Assembly (NCBI GenBank): GCA_002499705.1
Contig: DAMU01000056.1
Location: 1-51,939, forward strand
Origin: Euryarchaeota archaeon UBA91
Lineage (GTDB): Archaea; Thermoplasmatota; Poseidoniia; Poseidoniales; Poseidoniaceae
DNA length: 51,939 nt
Reading direction: 5' to 3'
Part shown: in pieces, positions 34,101 through 42,506 of the stretch
Layout of the letters: the number at the start of each line of letters is the position of its first letter
How positions within the stretch are numbered: the stretch's first letter is position 1
Position numbers and translations under genes: made by a program
The notes under the pieces: generated by a model
What the model was told of the DNA's origin: nothing
Seen by the model: only the letters and a program-made list of their open reading frames with translations
Databases searched by the model: none

Positions 34101-35397
34101 CGTTGGAGATTCCAGTGACTTAACCTACAATTGGAGTTTCTCAGATGATGGAACATTTGGCGCCAGCCCTCAAGTGACACATTCCTTCTCACAACCTGGT
34201 GTGCATACCGTCATGTTGGTTGTTACCGATGCAGAAGGGGCGCAAAGTATTGCTCGTGTCCTCACCGTCGAAATTGCCAATCCTTTGCCAATCATCGCGG
34301 TTCAAATTCTCGATGCATGGTATAATGACGAACAAATGACCGATTCAAGCGTCCTTCCTGAGGTAACAAACTTAGATTGGTCAAGAACTTTCAATGAAGA
34401 GGGCGATACCTTTGCAGCGCCTCATTCACTGTTGTATTTTGATTCTGATGGAACCCGAGACGGCGACCAGTCTTTTGAAGGCAAATATGTCCCCTTAGAC
34501 GTTAATTCTCCAGAATGGAACGGTTTGGTTCAATACACGTGGGATTTCGGAGACGGATCTCCTTTGGAACACCAAGCAACCCCTTGGCACTCCTATTCTC
34601 TGCCCGGAGAATACACCGTTTCACTCACAGTCCGAGATGCCTTTGGCACCGGTGATGTGTCTCGTGCCTACTTTACCGTGGTCATTGATCATCCACCGAT
34701 TATTCACAACATCTTTGTCCCAGACGAAATTATTGTCTCAGATTCCAACTCATTCCTTGCGAATTTCTCTGATATTGAAGCCGACTTAGCCATTGCAGTC
34801 TATCGTGATACGAACATCAACGACGGTTCTATATCAGACCGAGATGAAACACTCAGCCCTGACCTTCAAATTCGATGGGACTTAGATATCGAAGTCGATG
34901 CTGATAACAACGGCGACCCTGCAGATGATTGGGTGGAACCACTCCCTGGCTCAGTTTCACGAATTACCGGAAGCTGGAGTGAAGTAGGAACATACACGAT
35001 TCGTTTAGAAATATGCGACAGTGTAGGGATTTGTGACTCAATGGATGAAGAAATTGATGTAAGCCCAGAACCCTCTGCACCTCCATCCCTTTCTGACTTC
35101 AGTGTTGATGATTGGAAAAGTTGGCTCGCAGATGCTGGTTCTGACCTTGCAACATTTGTCGCTTTGATTGCTGTTGCTTTGATTCTGGGATGGTTGGTTA
35201 TGCGAGAACCATCGGAACTCGAGGATGAAGCAAAACAAGCTGCTGAAACCTATACCGATGTAGAACATGTCGAGGACCAAGGAGGCTTACTTGGTATGGA
35301 TCACCATGCTCCGCCTCCCGCACCTGGTATCTTATCGAAAGATGAACGTAGAAGCGACGACAGTGGTTACATTCGACCTCTTCGTCGTAGAAGTTAA
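31195..35397 (+). CDS. Giant secreted zincin metallopeptidase with PKD-like repeats and membrane anchor
   Basis: This 1400-aa surface protein has a signal peptide at about 1-30 and a zinc peptidase module with LAHELEHLLHNAQDPYENLWIDEGNADV (HELEH about 238-242, third-ligand Glu in DEGNAD), similar in layout to M6/immune-inhibitor-A-type enzymes. A DRDGDGSPD calcium-type loop (about 535) is followed by about five or six PKD-like beta domains (about 625-1310) marked by YAWDFGDS, FQWNWGDG, YNWSFSDDG and YTWDFGDGS patterns. A membrane helix (about 1318-1338) and a cytoplasmic tail of about 60 residues close the protein. A GAGGTG site precedes the ATG. It likely degrades extracellular protein while anchored to the cell, consistent with a marine heterotroph. 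The exact peptidase family is uncertain. Confidence 0.88.
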   Translation: MSELRSNTALLLVTLLFVSGISPLLLTVGAESEEANEVLPYSAGGVVIGDIADFEIEMGHQYLMIEEEQPVVSAFSFLKQEWIDAGRPGIEDMAYEPQTSARSSARACNPHVVNDQLTVPTSGGSVDTYVAKTTTTVAFLVQSGRTLSSTVLNNLASSWDQTIYPTMTTYYGKDYQDGRGLAPPDVDNNCQVQIVIYDIDGAYNIGGYFAPSMSNSREAVFVDFADVTLSWGKSILAHELEHLLHNAQDPYENLWIDEGNADVAIFLCFGADSTLVSHLNQWTQASELSVRWWNQRFADYGAGFIFTMYLADHLGGGPAVRQLVQDSATGGLGVENLARSPVSGQSGMLGRTMGEIFANFSIAAVLDSSQGIYGFSNLDLTSTCSSNSFCRVQPADTNSNWAGPWSSTGHSVEGWGIRAFKFTPGTSSPAPLTMRLTADVSQFDGVVVSQATADGLWTATDLDFQNNVATALIPGFGNLTDEVWAITWYASTVADCDYTSCGPSYPQGTVDIEAARITSPATLTLNTTALSDRDGDGSPDTVQINYEVFSNAFFEDLDVTTKVLDNSGTVVDTVTKRVSAGGGVATEESIWFTAPYNSQYSFQMEMKDMIGTTVDTLSSSPQILNNMKPTANGTLSPNESQTWENIQFSGDGFDAWGLSFDNNSLPYLDAPVAYAWDFGDSTTSGLKSPFRSYQSIGLYNATLRVQDQGGSWSDVDVLELNITDSTPPIPLITVNGVLIEEEISILTNQMILFSASLTVDNVPTQNLSFQWNWGDGVTDGGIGMFEAPHEWGDINGINETYNLTLTVSDGNNIGVKNILVYVNNRVPYQIYSEQLSTDTYTSIVMPDVFKDSDGSIVSYAWFFPDGVNLDGGVTDRDDEFTLTSSNDPNPMPSWDTPGLKTAELTVMDDDGSSANAVLSILVMNQIPVADFIVKTTTSGTSIIDFRVEDGQVETPYTFDGRDSFDPDGTVGDSSDLTYNWSFSDDGTFGASPQVTHSFSQPGVHTVMLVVTDAEGAQSIARVLTVEIANPLPIIAVQILDAWYNDEQMTDSSVLPEVTNLDWSRTFNEEGDTFAAPHSLLYFDSDGTRDGDQSFEGKYVPLDVNSPEWNGLVQYTWDFGDGSPLEHQATPWHSYSLPGEYTVSLTVRDAFGTGDVSRAYFTVVIDHPPIIHNIFVPDEIIVSDSNSFLANFSDIEADLAIAVYRDTNINDGSISDRDETLSPDLQIRWDLDIEVDADNNGDPADDWVEPLPGSVSRITGSWSEVGTYTIRLEICDSVGICDSMDEEIDVSPEPSAPPSLSDFSVDDWKSWLADAGSDLATFVALIAVALILGWLVMREPSELEDEAKQAAETYTDVEHVEDQGGLLGMDHHAPPPAPGILSKDERRSDDSGYIRPLRRRS

Positions 35398-35445
35398 CCG
35401 TTAGTTTGTATAACCTCCTTTCCTAACCTTACACGAGGAGAGCAC

Positions 35446-36576
35446 ATGTCACCGCATATTCGAGTCGGTTCAATTACGCTAACCCTGCTCCTACCTCTGC
35501 TTTTACTTGCTTTCGCTACACCTGTTTCAATGCAAGTTGAGGCTGCGGATTCTTGCGCTGGAGATACCTCTCCGATTCGATGGAATGAAACTGCTCAACG
35601 CCTTTCATTAGTTCCGTTTCACAATGGAAATTGGTGGGGAGGATTTGAAGACTATGACGATGTTGAATATTATGAAGACGACAATCGTCAGGAAGACACG
35701 TCCGGTACTCAACCAGTGCAAGATACTTCATTGAGTCCTGAAGAACCTTGGATGTATGAAACATGGATGCTTCCTCAACTTGAACCTCTTGAAGAAAATC
35801 ATTACACGACGATGTTGATTGGAAACGATAGCGTTGGGGCATTACGGGTCAACCTTTCAGCCGATTATAGGACGACGGTTTGCATCACTTTGCAAGACAC
35901 CAACCTCAATCCAATCAACGGAGATATCTATCTTCTTACAACTGAAGAGTACAACAGTTATACTCAATCGTATCATTCTTCACACAGCGATTACTATGGT
36001 TATAATGAGTTTGAAGAATCTCTTTCAAATATCCCTCCAGAATGGAGAAGTTTCAACTTCTTAGGATGGAAATCCTATCGAGATTCTCACGAATATGAGC
36101 AAACCTCGGAAGTAAATTTTGCTCTGAATTTAGATGGTCCGGAGATTTATTCATCGTTCTTTGTAGGGACCACTTGGGAAGACTTCTACATCGTAATTGA
36201 CGCTTGGGATAACGTTCACGATAACGATGCAGATTCGCCAAATACCATCATTGCTGCCGACATCACCATCATCACAACCGAACGAAGTTTCATTCTCCCA
36301 CCATTCACAGTTTCACTCGTATTCTTGGCCGTTTTGCTTGGCACGCTTTCCATTCCTTTCATCCTCAATGCAAAATACATGAAGGCTGGTTTAGTTGCGG
36401 AGGTACCTCAAAACATCGTCCCTTCACTGGAGACGCCTGCGGAATATACGCAAACATTGCCGGTGCAAGAGGTGGCCAAAGAGGTCGTTGAACTTCCACC
36501 TCCAGACGATTCTGAATCAATAAAAAACCAACAGGTTTGGGAAAGTTCAGCACCGCCTGAAAGCGAGATGCCGTAA
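35446..36576 (+). CDS. Secreted Tyr/acid-rich surface protein with C-terminal anchor
   Basis: The protein (376 aa) has a clear signal peptide (about 6-33, ending at VEAADS) and an outside domain rich in Tyr, Asp, Glu and Trp (EDYDDVEYYEDDN pattern near 65). A predicted membrane segment lies at about 283-306 (TVSLVFLAVLLGTLSIPFIL), with a Pro/Glu-rich cytoplasmic tail of about 70 residues. No catalytic motif is recognised. It follows the giant peptidase gene by 48 bases on the same strand, behind GAGGAG (35435-35440), and shares its layout of signal, outside domain, one helix and an acidic tail. It may be its surface partner. The family is not recognised. Confidence 0.75.
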   Translation: MSPHIRVGSITLTLLLPLLLLAFATPVSMQVEAADSCAGDTSPIRWNETAQRLSLVPFHNGNWWGGFEDYDDVEYYEDDNRQEDTSGTQPVQDTSLSPEEPWMYETWMLPQLEPLEENHYTTMLIGNDSVGALRVNLSADYRTTVCITLQDTNLNPINGDIYLLTTEEYNSYTQSYHSSHSDYYGYNEFEESLSNIPPEWRSFNFLGWKSYRDSHEYEQTSEVNFALNLDGPEIYSSFFVGTTWEDFYIVIDAWDNVHDNDADSPNTIIAADITIITTERSFILPPFTVSLVFLAVLLGTLSIPFILNAKYMKAGLVAEVPQNIVPSLETPAEYTQTLPVQEVAKEVVELPPPDDSESIKNQQVWESSAPPESEMP

Positions 36577-36606
36577 AAACCACGTTTAGAAGGGCTGTAA
36601 TCGAGT

Positions 36607-37455
36607 TTAATACTCCAAGAGTCTCCAAGCATCTTGGAGGTCCCGAACGTTGACAAGGCCCTTGTCTGAGAGGCGAAATTCATCACGCATTGTTGCATAG
36701 ACCATTTCTTGCCCAAGAGTAGGGGCGTGGAGTCGTGCCCAGTCGCCACCATTTCCAAGTGCCATAAGGCTGTAAGGAGGAGTAGCATCTTGCTCGTTCA
36801 ATGCGTTTGCAGCGTGAACGATTTGAAGCGCATCTTGATGATCTTTGACGGTGCCGCAGAATTTAACGAGGTCTCCACTGTCTGCATTTGACGTGATCAT
36901 TGTAACAATATCTTCTGAACTTGGTGTCCCACTTGTATCGTGCTGTGAAGCGATAATTTGGCACTTTGCTGCTTTGGCAGATTCAACCAAAGATTTCCTG
37001 TCTTTCGCCTTTATTGACATTTCAAGGTCAATCCATTTGACTTCGGATTCAATAGCTGCTTGTAGGATTCCAATGCGTTGTTTTTCATCACCCGAGAAAT
37101 ACCCTCCGTCTCGAACTGAGCGAACTGAGAAGACTACAGGGAGCCCAATCGCTTCCTTGAGGTCTGCAATAGATTTGGCGACATCCAATTCTTCAAAATC
37201 CTTCACAGGCCACTCTTCTACAGGGGGCATTGTGGAAACTCTGTTGCCTTCTTCGTCCTCGGTAATGGTCGCCTGAGGCTTTTTCAAATACAACCGGTCA
37301 AATCGAACTTCGACCATATCTGCGCCTTGAATTCCAGCACGGGCTGCTTCGTCAACCATTGCTTTCACGGTGGTTTCTTCAAGAGATACGCATATCTTGG
37401 GGTTGGGCATGCTTTCGGCGACTTTGGCCGGCTTCTTAACGCTCTCGCCTGCCAT
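36607..37455 (-). CDS. aroD: 3-dehydroquinate dehydratase, type I
   Basis: Type I dehydroquinase catalyses the third step of the shikimate pathway (3-dehydroquinate to 3-dehydroshikimate) through a Schiff-base Lys. The family marks are present in order: KICVSLEE, GADMVEVRFDRL, VVFSVRSVRDGGYFSGDE (substrate Arg), WIDLEM, IIASQHDTSGTPS (catalytic His) and DLVKFCGTVKDHQD (Schiff-base Lys). PYSLMALGNGGDWARL fits the closing region. The length of 282 aa is slightly above the family norm of about 220-250, mainly through an N-terminal Lys/Pro-rich piece and an insert with YLKKPQATITEDEEG. No other aro genes are in the window. It diverges from gyrB across a 302-base gap. Confidence 0.93.
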   Translation of the reverse strand: MAGESVKKPAKVAESMPNPKICVSLEETTVKAMVDEAARAGIQGADMVEVRFDRLYLKKPQATITEDEEGNRVSTMPPVEEWPVKDFEELDVAKSIADLKEAIGLPVVFSVRSVRDGGYFSGDEKQRIGILQAAIESEVKWIDLEMSIKAKDRKSLVESAKAAKCQIIASQHDTSGTPSSEDIVTMITSNADSGDLVKFCGTVKDHQDALQIVHAANALNEQDATPPYSLMALGNGGDWARLHAPTLGQEMVYATMRDEFRLSDKGLVNVRDLQDAWRLLEY

Positions 37456-37757
37456 GGGTTGGAGGCTTCGAGTAAATTCACCGTTTTTTCCTTCTCTTCT
37501 CTCTTCGATTTCCTCTCTTTTTTTGGCCTGTAGAATACGTCATTTGCGCTGCCGATTTTGGGTTGAAAAACAGGCCGCAGGACACCCGTTTTGCAGTACC
37601 TTTATACCCCCTCGTCACAGGGTATAGTTGTAGAGGGGGGCGAGGGTAGAGAAATAGCGGACTGCGGCCCAAAATTATCTCATTTTCAACCTTCAAAATC
37701 ATCGTATTTTCGATACGCTAAAACGCCCATCTTTCGCAACCCATCAGAGGAATTATT
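37456..37757. other. Gene-free divergent region with pyrimidine tract and concentric inverted repeats
   Basis: This 302-base gap separates aroD (minus) and gyrB (plus). I see no gene and no tRNA-like cloverleaf. It holds a pyrimidine-rich stretch (about 37484-37524, purine-rich on the aroD strand). It also holds a nested set of inverted repeats (37554-37691, listed separately), TATA-like sequences at about 37601 and 37671, and the gyrB ribosome binding site AGAGGA at 37746-37751. Confidence 0.6.
37554..37691. repeat. Concentric inverted repeats before gyrB
   Basis: Three perfect arm pairs nest around one centre near 37623: GGTTGAAAA (37561-37569) with TTTTCAACC (37683-37691), GGCCGCAG (37573-37580) with CTGCGGCC (37662-37669), and CCCCCTC (37607-37613) with GAGGGGG (37633-37639). 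A fourth pair, ATTTTGGG (37554-37561) with CCCAAAAT (37668-37675), and an alternative inner hairpin, TATACCC (37603-37609) with GGGTATA (37620-37626), compete with these. Transcribed, the pairs could form a large stem-loop with switching alternatives. As DNA they could form a cruciform that responds to supercoiling. The function is inference. Confidence 0.6.
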
Positions 37758-39707
37758 TTGTCAGACGATTACAGTGCATCCAGTATCCAGGTTCTCGAAG
37801 GCCTCGAAGCAGTACGAAAACGACCAGGTATGTATCTTGGCGACCCTCACGACGGGACGGCTCTCCACCACTGTATTTGGGAAGTCGTTGACAATTCTGT
37901 TGACGAGCACCTTGCGGGCCACACCTCGCGAATCGACATCACACTCAACCCCGATCATTCCCTCTCAGTGCGTGATTATGGAAGAGGTATTCCAGTTGGC
38001 CTGCATGAGGAATACGGTGTTTCAGCAGCAGAAGTCATCATGACGAAACTCCACGCTGGCGGAAAATTCGATAACAGTTCCTACAAAGTATCCGGTGGAC
38101 TACACGGCGTTGGTGTTTCTGCAGTGAATGCTGTTTCAGAGTGGATGGATGTCACGATTCATCGCGATGGTAAAATCCACTTCCAACGTTTCGAAGCTGG
38201 CGTGCCAGTAGAGCCATTGGCAGTGACTGGAACATGCGACGATACTGGCACAATCATCTCCTTCAAGCCAGACCTCTCTATTTTTACAGAAGTCACTGAA
38301 TTTGAATTTGAACAAATCAACACTCGTCTCAAAGAAACATCATTCCTCAATGCAGGCCTTCAAATTGTCATCAATGACGAGCGATCTGAAGAAGCACATG
38401 TCGTTGAACACCTGTACGAGGGTGGACTTGCTGAGTTCGTCCGCCAGTTGAATGAACGTCGAGAGGCGATGCATGAAGACGTCATCGTGATCGAAGGGGA
38501 GAAGGAAACCGAAAAGGGTCCTGTGTCTATTGAACTCGCACTCCAATGGTCGGATGCATTCAGCGAATCGATTCTTTGCTACACCAACATCATCCGTAAC
38601 AAGGATGGCGGAACGCACATGTCCGGCCTTCGAACAGCTTTGACCAGTTGTGTGAACGGGTATGCTAAGAAGCGTAATTTTCTCAAGGGCGATGCTCTTT
38701 CTGGAGACGATGTCCGTGAAGGACTTGCTGCAGTCGTGAGTGTCAAACACCCCGACCCTTCATTCTCTTCACAAACCAAAGATAAATTGGTCAGTAGCGA
38801 AGTTACTGGAATAGTACAAACTGTAGTCTATGAAAAGCTGAATGAATTCTTCGAAGAAAACCCTTCCGTAGCCAAGCAAGTGGTTGACAAAGCCCTTCTT
38901 GCATCCAAGGCTCGTGAAGCTGCTCGTAAAGCCCGTGACCTTACACGACGCAAGGGCGTTTTGGAAGGCGGTGGCCTGCCAGGTAAATTGGCAGACTGCC
39001 AATCTCGGGATCCAGGAGAATGTGAAGTCTATCTGGTCGAAGGTGATTCTGCGGGAGGTTCGGCAAAGACTGGCCGAGATCGACGGATTCAAGCAATCCT
39101 GCCCTTACGAGGTAAGATCTTGAATGTCGAACGTCAAAAGCACAACATCGCCAAAGTTTTCCAGAATAATGAAATTCAAACCATGATCCGTGCACTTGGT
39201 GCAGGCGTAGGTAATAATCCAGAGGACGAAGGAGGGTTCAATCCTGAAAAGTTGCGATATCACAAAATCATCATCATGACAGACGCTGACGTCGATGGTG
39301 CACACATTCGCACGCTGATGCTGACGTTCCTCTGGCGTTTTATGCGGCCAGCAATTACCGAAGGTCACGTCTTTATCGCACAACCCCCCCTCTACCAACT
39401 CTCGAAAGGAAGAGTCAGCAAATATGCGTTCTCGGATGAAGAAAGAGACCGAATTATCGATGAACTGAGAGGAGACAACCCCAATACCAAAATTGGCGTT
39501 CAGCGTTACAAGGGTCTTGGTGAAATGAATCCTGAACAACTTTGGGAGACGACCATGGACCCAGCAACCCGTACAATGCTCAAAGTCACCGTGCGCGATG
39601 CAGAGGAATCTGACCGTATGTTTGAGATTCTCATGGGCGACGATGTCCCCGACAGAAGGGCGTTTATCGAACGCCACGCAAAGGAGGTGACCAATCTTGA
39701 CATCTGA
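37758..39707 (+). CDS. gyrB: DNA gyrase subunit B
   Basis: ATPase and TOPRIM subunit of DNA gyrase, which introduces negative supercoils. The N-terminal GHKL ATPase shows LEAVRKRPGMYLGD, EVVDNSVDEHLAG, GRGIPVG and SGGLHGVGVSAVNA. QTKDKL lies in the transducer. The TOPRIM part has LVEGDSAGGSAKTGRDR (about 426) and DADVDGAHIRTLML (about 509), with YKGLGEMNPEQLWETTMDP near the end. All catalytic motifs are intact, and 649 aa is the compact archaeal/Gram-positive-type length. The start is a TTG at 37758 preceded by AGAGGA. The stop overlaps gyrA. Gyrase is bacterial in origin but widespread in Marine Group II and related archaea. Confidence 0.97.
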   Translation: MSDDYSASSIQVLEGLEAVRKRPGMYLGDPHDGTALHHCIWEVVDNSVDEHLAGHTSRIDITLNPDHSLSVRDYGRGIPVGLHEEYGVSAAEVIMTKLHAGGKFDNSSYKVSGGLHGVGVSAVNAVSEWMDVTIHRDGKIHFQRFEAGVPVEPLAVTGTCDDTGTIISFKPDLSIFTEVTEFEFEQINTRLKETSFLNAGLQIVINDERSEEAHVVEHLYEGGLAEFVRQLNERREAMHEDVIVIEGEKETEKGPVSIELALQWSDAFSESILCYTNIIRNKDGGTHMSGLRTALTSCVNGYAKKRNFLKGDALSGDDVREGLAAVVSVKHPDPSFSSQTKDKLVSSEVTGIVQTVVYEKLNEFFEENPSVAKQVVDKALLASKAREAARKARDLTRRKGVLEGGGLPGKLADCQSRDPGECEVYLVEGDSAGGSAKTGRDRRIQAILPLRGKILNVERQKHNIAKVFQNNEIQTMIRALGAGVGNNPEDEGGFNPEKLRYHKIIIMTDADVDGAHIRTLMLTFLWRFMRPAITEGHVFIAQPPLYQLSKGRVSKYAFSDEERDRIIDELRGDNPNTKIGVQRYKGLGEMNPEQLWETTMDPATRTMLKVTVRDAEESDRMFEILMGDDVPDRRAFIERHAKEVTNLDI

Positions 39708-42420
39708 TGAGAGCGAAGAAAAAATCGAAGAAGAAGACGGCGAAGTGATGCCCACTGGGAATGTGTTGAATCATCCATTGAATGACGAGATGAAAACCTC
39801 CTACATCAATTACGCAATGTCTGTTATCATCGGGCGTGCACTTCCTGATGCCCGTGATGGACTTAAGCCAGTTCACCGACGAGTACTCTACGGTATGTAT
39901 GAGGGCGGGCACACATCTGAAAAGAAATTCAGTAAATCTGCTCGTTCTGTCGGAGAAGTTATGGGTAAATATCACCCTCACGGCGACCAATCCATTTACG
40001 ATACAATGGTTCGAATGGCTCAAGAGTTTTCTCTCCGGTATCCTTTGGTTGACGGACAAGGAAACTTTGGCTCCATCGATGGCGATCCGCCTGCAGCTAT
40101 GCGATATACCGAAAGTCGACTTGACCGAATTTCCAAGCACATGCTCGATGATATCGATAAGAAGACTGTCGATTTCCAATCGAACTTCGACGATTCAGAG
40201 CAAGAACCAACCGTCCTTCCTGCCCGTTTGCCAAACTTACTGCTCAACGGCAGTGACGGTATTGCAGTCGGTATGGCTACCCGAATACCTCCGCACAATT
40301 TGACCGAAGTAGGCGGTGCGATTCACCTCCACGTCAATCGTATCTTAGAGGAAGGCGAGGCCAACAAAGGCATGCCTGATATTTCTATAGACGAGTATAT
40401 GGAGCACGTTAAAGGCCCTGACTTCCCAACCGGCGCTTCTATTCATGGCATCGACGGAATCTATGACATGTACTCTTCCGGTAAAGGTCGATTCCACGTT
40501 CGTTCGAAGTGTGATGTCCATGACGATAGCAAGGGTAAGCGAATTATTATTCATGAAATCCCTTACCAAGTCAAGAAAGCCGATATGCTTGTTCACATCG
40601 CTGAACTGGTTAGCAAAGGCACAGTTGTTGGCATTCGAGATATTCGCGATGAATCTTCCAAAGAAGGCATTCGAGTTGTGATTGAAGTGAAGAATAATGC
40701 AGACCCTCACGCTGTTTTGAATCAATTGTTCAAATCAAGCCGTCTTCAAGAGTCGTATTCTGCGAACATGATGGGTATTTTGGACGGTCGTCCGGTTCTT
40801 CTGACCCTTCCTGTTATGCTTCACACCTATGTTTCACACCGTGAATCAATTATTGAGCGAAGAGCCCAGTTTGACATCGAAAAAGCCCAGGCTCGAGCCC
40901 ACATTCTTGAAGGTCTGGTCAAAGCTCAAGACAGAATCGATGATGTTGTAGCAGTGGGTAAAGCCAGTGCCAGCCGAGACCAATTTGAAGCGGTCTTGAA
41001 AGGCGATGAAACCATGTCAGGAATCGCTCCATTCAGTTTTACAGAACCACAAGCGAAAGCAATTGCTGAACGACGACTTTACCAATTGAGTCGCTTAGAT
41101 GTTGATAAAGTACAGAATGAATATGCAGAGTTGCAGTTGCGTATTGCAGATCTTCAAGACATCATCGCATCTCGTTCTCGCAGGCTCAGCATTCTACTAA
41201 CTGAACTGGATGATATGATTGAACGGCATGGTGATGAACGCCGTTCGTTCATTGACCCAATGCCACTTTCGATGAACAGAGAAGACTTGATTGAAGAACG
41301 TGCGATTGCTATCACGCTCTCTGAAGACAACTACATACGCCACATGCCTGTTGAGATGTTCCGTGTTCAGAACCGTGGCGGAAAAGGCCTCAAAGGGGTA
41401 GCAACCAAGAATGAGGACACCCCACAACTGATCGTCACGTGTTTCAGCAAGGACCGTTTGCTGATTTTCACTGACAAAGGGCGTGTTTACGGACTCAAGG
41501 CTTGGGAGACGCCTCTCGCTAGCCGGCATGCTCGAGGTAGCCACATTCGAAACGTCATTGAAAAGATTCAGGATGATGAAAACATCGTTACTATCTTACC
41601 GATTACCAGAGATTTACTTGAATCACCAGAAGGTCACTTCTTGCTGTTTGCAACTCGATTAGGCCTCATCAAGAAAACCAAACTTGAGGAATATGTCCGA
41701 ATTAACAGAAATGGAAAGTATGCTCTTCGTTTCAAACTTGATGGCGACAGTCTTGTCAATGTTCGAACTGGAACGGATGAATCAGCTATTGTTATGATTT
41801 CAAGCACAGGATTCGCCAGCCGCTTTGCGTGCTCCGATATCCGTTCTTCAGGCCGTGTTTCGGCAGGTGTTTACGGAATTAAAACAGGTAACAGAAAGAA
41901 TGCAGATGGCGGTCACGTTGTCGGCATGATGTCGACAGAAAACACGGATACTCAAATCCTCACGATTACACGAAACGGAATGGCAAAGCGAAGTCGCTTA
42001 GGTACTGCAGACAAGATCCCTGATTTGGATGCCGATGGTAATCAAAAAGTCGATGCTGACACGGGTGAAGGTAAGATGCGTACTGATGGTTACCGTAAGA
42101 CCAAGCCAGGAGCAAAAGGTGCTTACACAATGAACTTGGACCATGAAAACGGCGATTATATCATCAGTGCACGTCAAATTCCGAACCTTGAGGACAATTT
42201 GTTCTTACTGACCAAGAAGGGCATGATGATTCGAATAAACGCAGGTCAGACGAAAGAAACCAAAAACAAGAAGTCGAAAGGAACTCGAATCATGGAATTG
42301 AGAAATGCCAAGAAGACAGGTTTCGATGACCACATCATATTTGCTGCTCGTCTACCTGCAGAATTGGTAGAAAACGATGCACACGATGATGAAGAAGGTA
42401 GTAATTCGGAAGAAGAATGA
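39697..42420 (+). CDS. gyrA: DNA gyrase subunit A
   Basis: DNA cleavage and wrapping subunit of gyrase. The breakage-reunion domain has LKPVHRRVLYGMYEGG, KYHPHGDQSIYDTMVRMAQ, LVDGQGNFGSIDGD and AMRYTESRL with the catalytic Tyr at about 137. The C-terminal beta-pinwheel starts with the GyrA-box variant QNRGGKG (about 557-563), which is needed for DNA wrapping, so it should supercoil and not act only as a topo IV-type relaxase. An insert with repeated DADGN/DTGE-type Asp-rich segments lies at about 780, and the tail is acidic. TTG 39697 is preceded by a strong AAGGAGGTGA (39681-39690) and overlaps the gyrB stop by 11 bases, so the subunits are translationally coupled. Confidence 0.97.
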   Translation: MTSDESEEKIEEEDGEVMPTGNVLNHPLNDEMKTSYINYAMSVIIGRALPDARDGLKPVHRRVLYGMYEGGHTSEKKFSKSARSVGEVMGKYHPHGDQSIYDTMVRMAQEFSLRYPLVDGQGNFGSIDGDPPAAMRYTESRLDRISKHMLDDIDKKTVDFQSNFDDSEQEPTVLPARLPNLLLNGSDGIAVGMATRIPPHNLTEVGGAIHLHVNRILEEGEANKGMPDISIDEYMEHVKGPDFPTGASIHGIDGIYDMYSSGKGRFHVRSKCDVHDDSKGKRIIIHEIPYQVKKADMLVHIAELVSKGTVVGIRDIRDESSKEGIRVVIEVKNNADPHAVLNQLFKSSRLQESYSANMMGILDGRPVLLTLPVMLHTYVSHRESIIERRAQFDIEKAQARAHILEGLVKAQDRIDDVVAVGKASASRDQFEAVLKGDETMSGIAPFSFTEPQAKAIAERRLYQLSRLDVDKVQNEYAELQLRIADLQDIIASRSRRLSILLTELDDMIERHGDERRSFIDPMPLSMNREDLIEERAIAITLSEDNYIRHMPVEMFRVQNRGGKGLKGVATKNEDTPQLIVTCFSKDRLLIFTDKGRVYGLKAWETPLASRHARGSHIRNVIEKIQDDENIVTILPITRDLLESPEGHFLLFATRLGLIKKTKLEEYVRINRNGKYALRFKLDGDSLVNVRTGTDESAIVMISSTGFASRFACSDIRSSGRVSAGVYGIKTGNRKNADGGHVVGMMSTENTDTQILTITRNGMAKRSRLGTADKIPDLDADGNQKVDADTGEGKMRTDGYRKTKPGAKGAYTMNLDHENGDYIISARQIPNLEDNLFLLTKKGMMIRINAGQTKETKNKKSKGTRIMELRNAKKTGFDDHIIFAARLPAELVENDAHDDEEGSNSEEE

Positions 42421-42506
42421 ACCTTTTCTTGAATCGACGCCTTCAAACATGAATCCTTGCTGAGAGTGTTTGCACCGGCCCCCGTCGGCTGAAGCGGTGA
42501 TGTTGT

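Noticed and set aside
37456..37757. Possible tRNA, SRP RNA or RNase P RNA in the gap before gyrB
   Set aside because: No T-loop GGTTCGAATCC-type motif, cloverleaf or known conserved RNase P/SRP core was found by eye; only the inverted repeats are supported.
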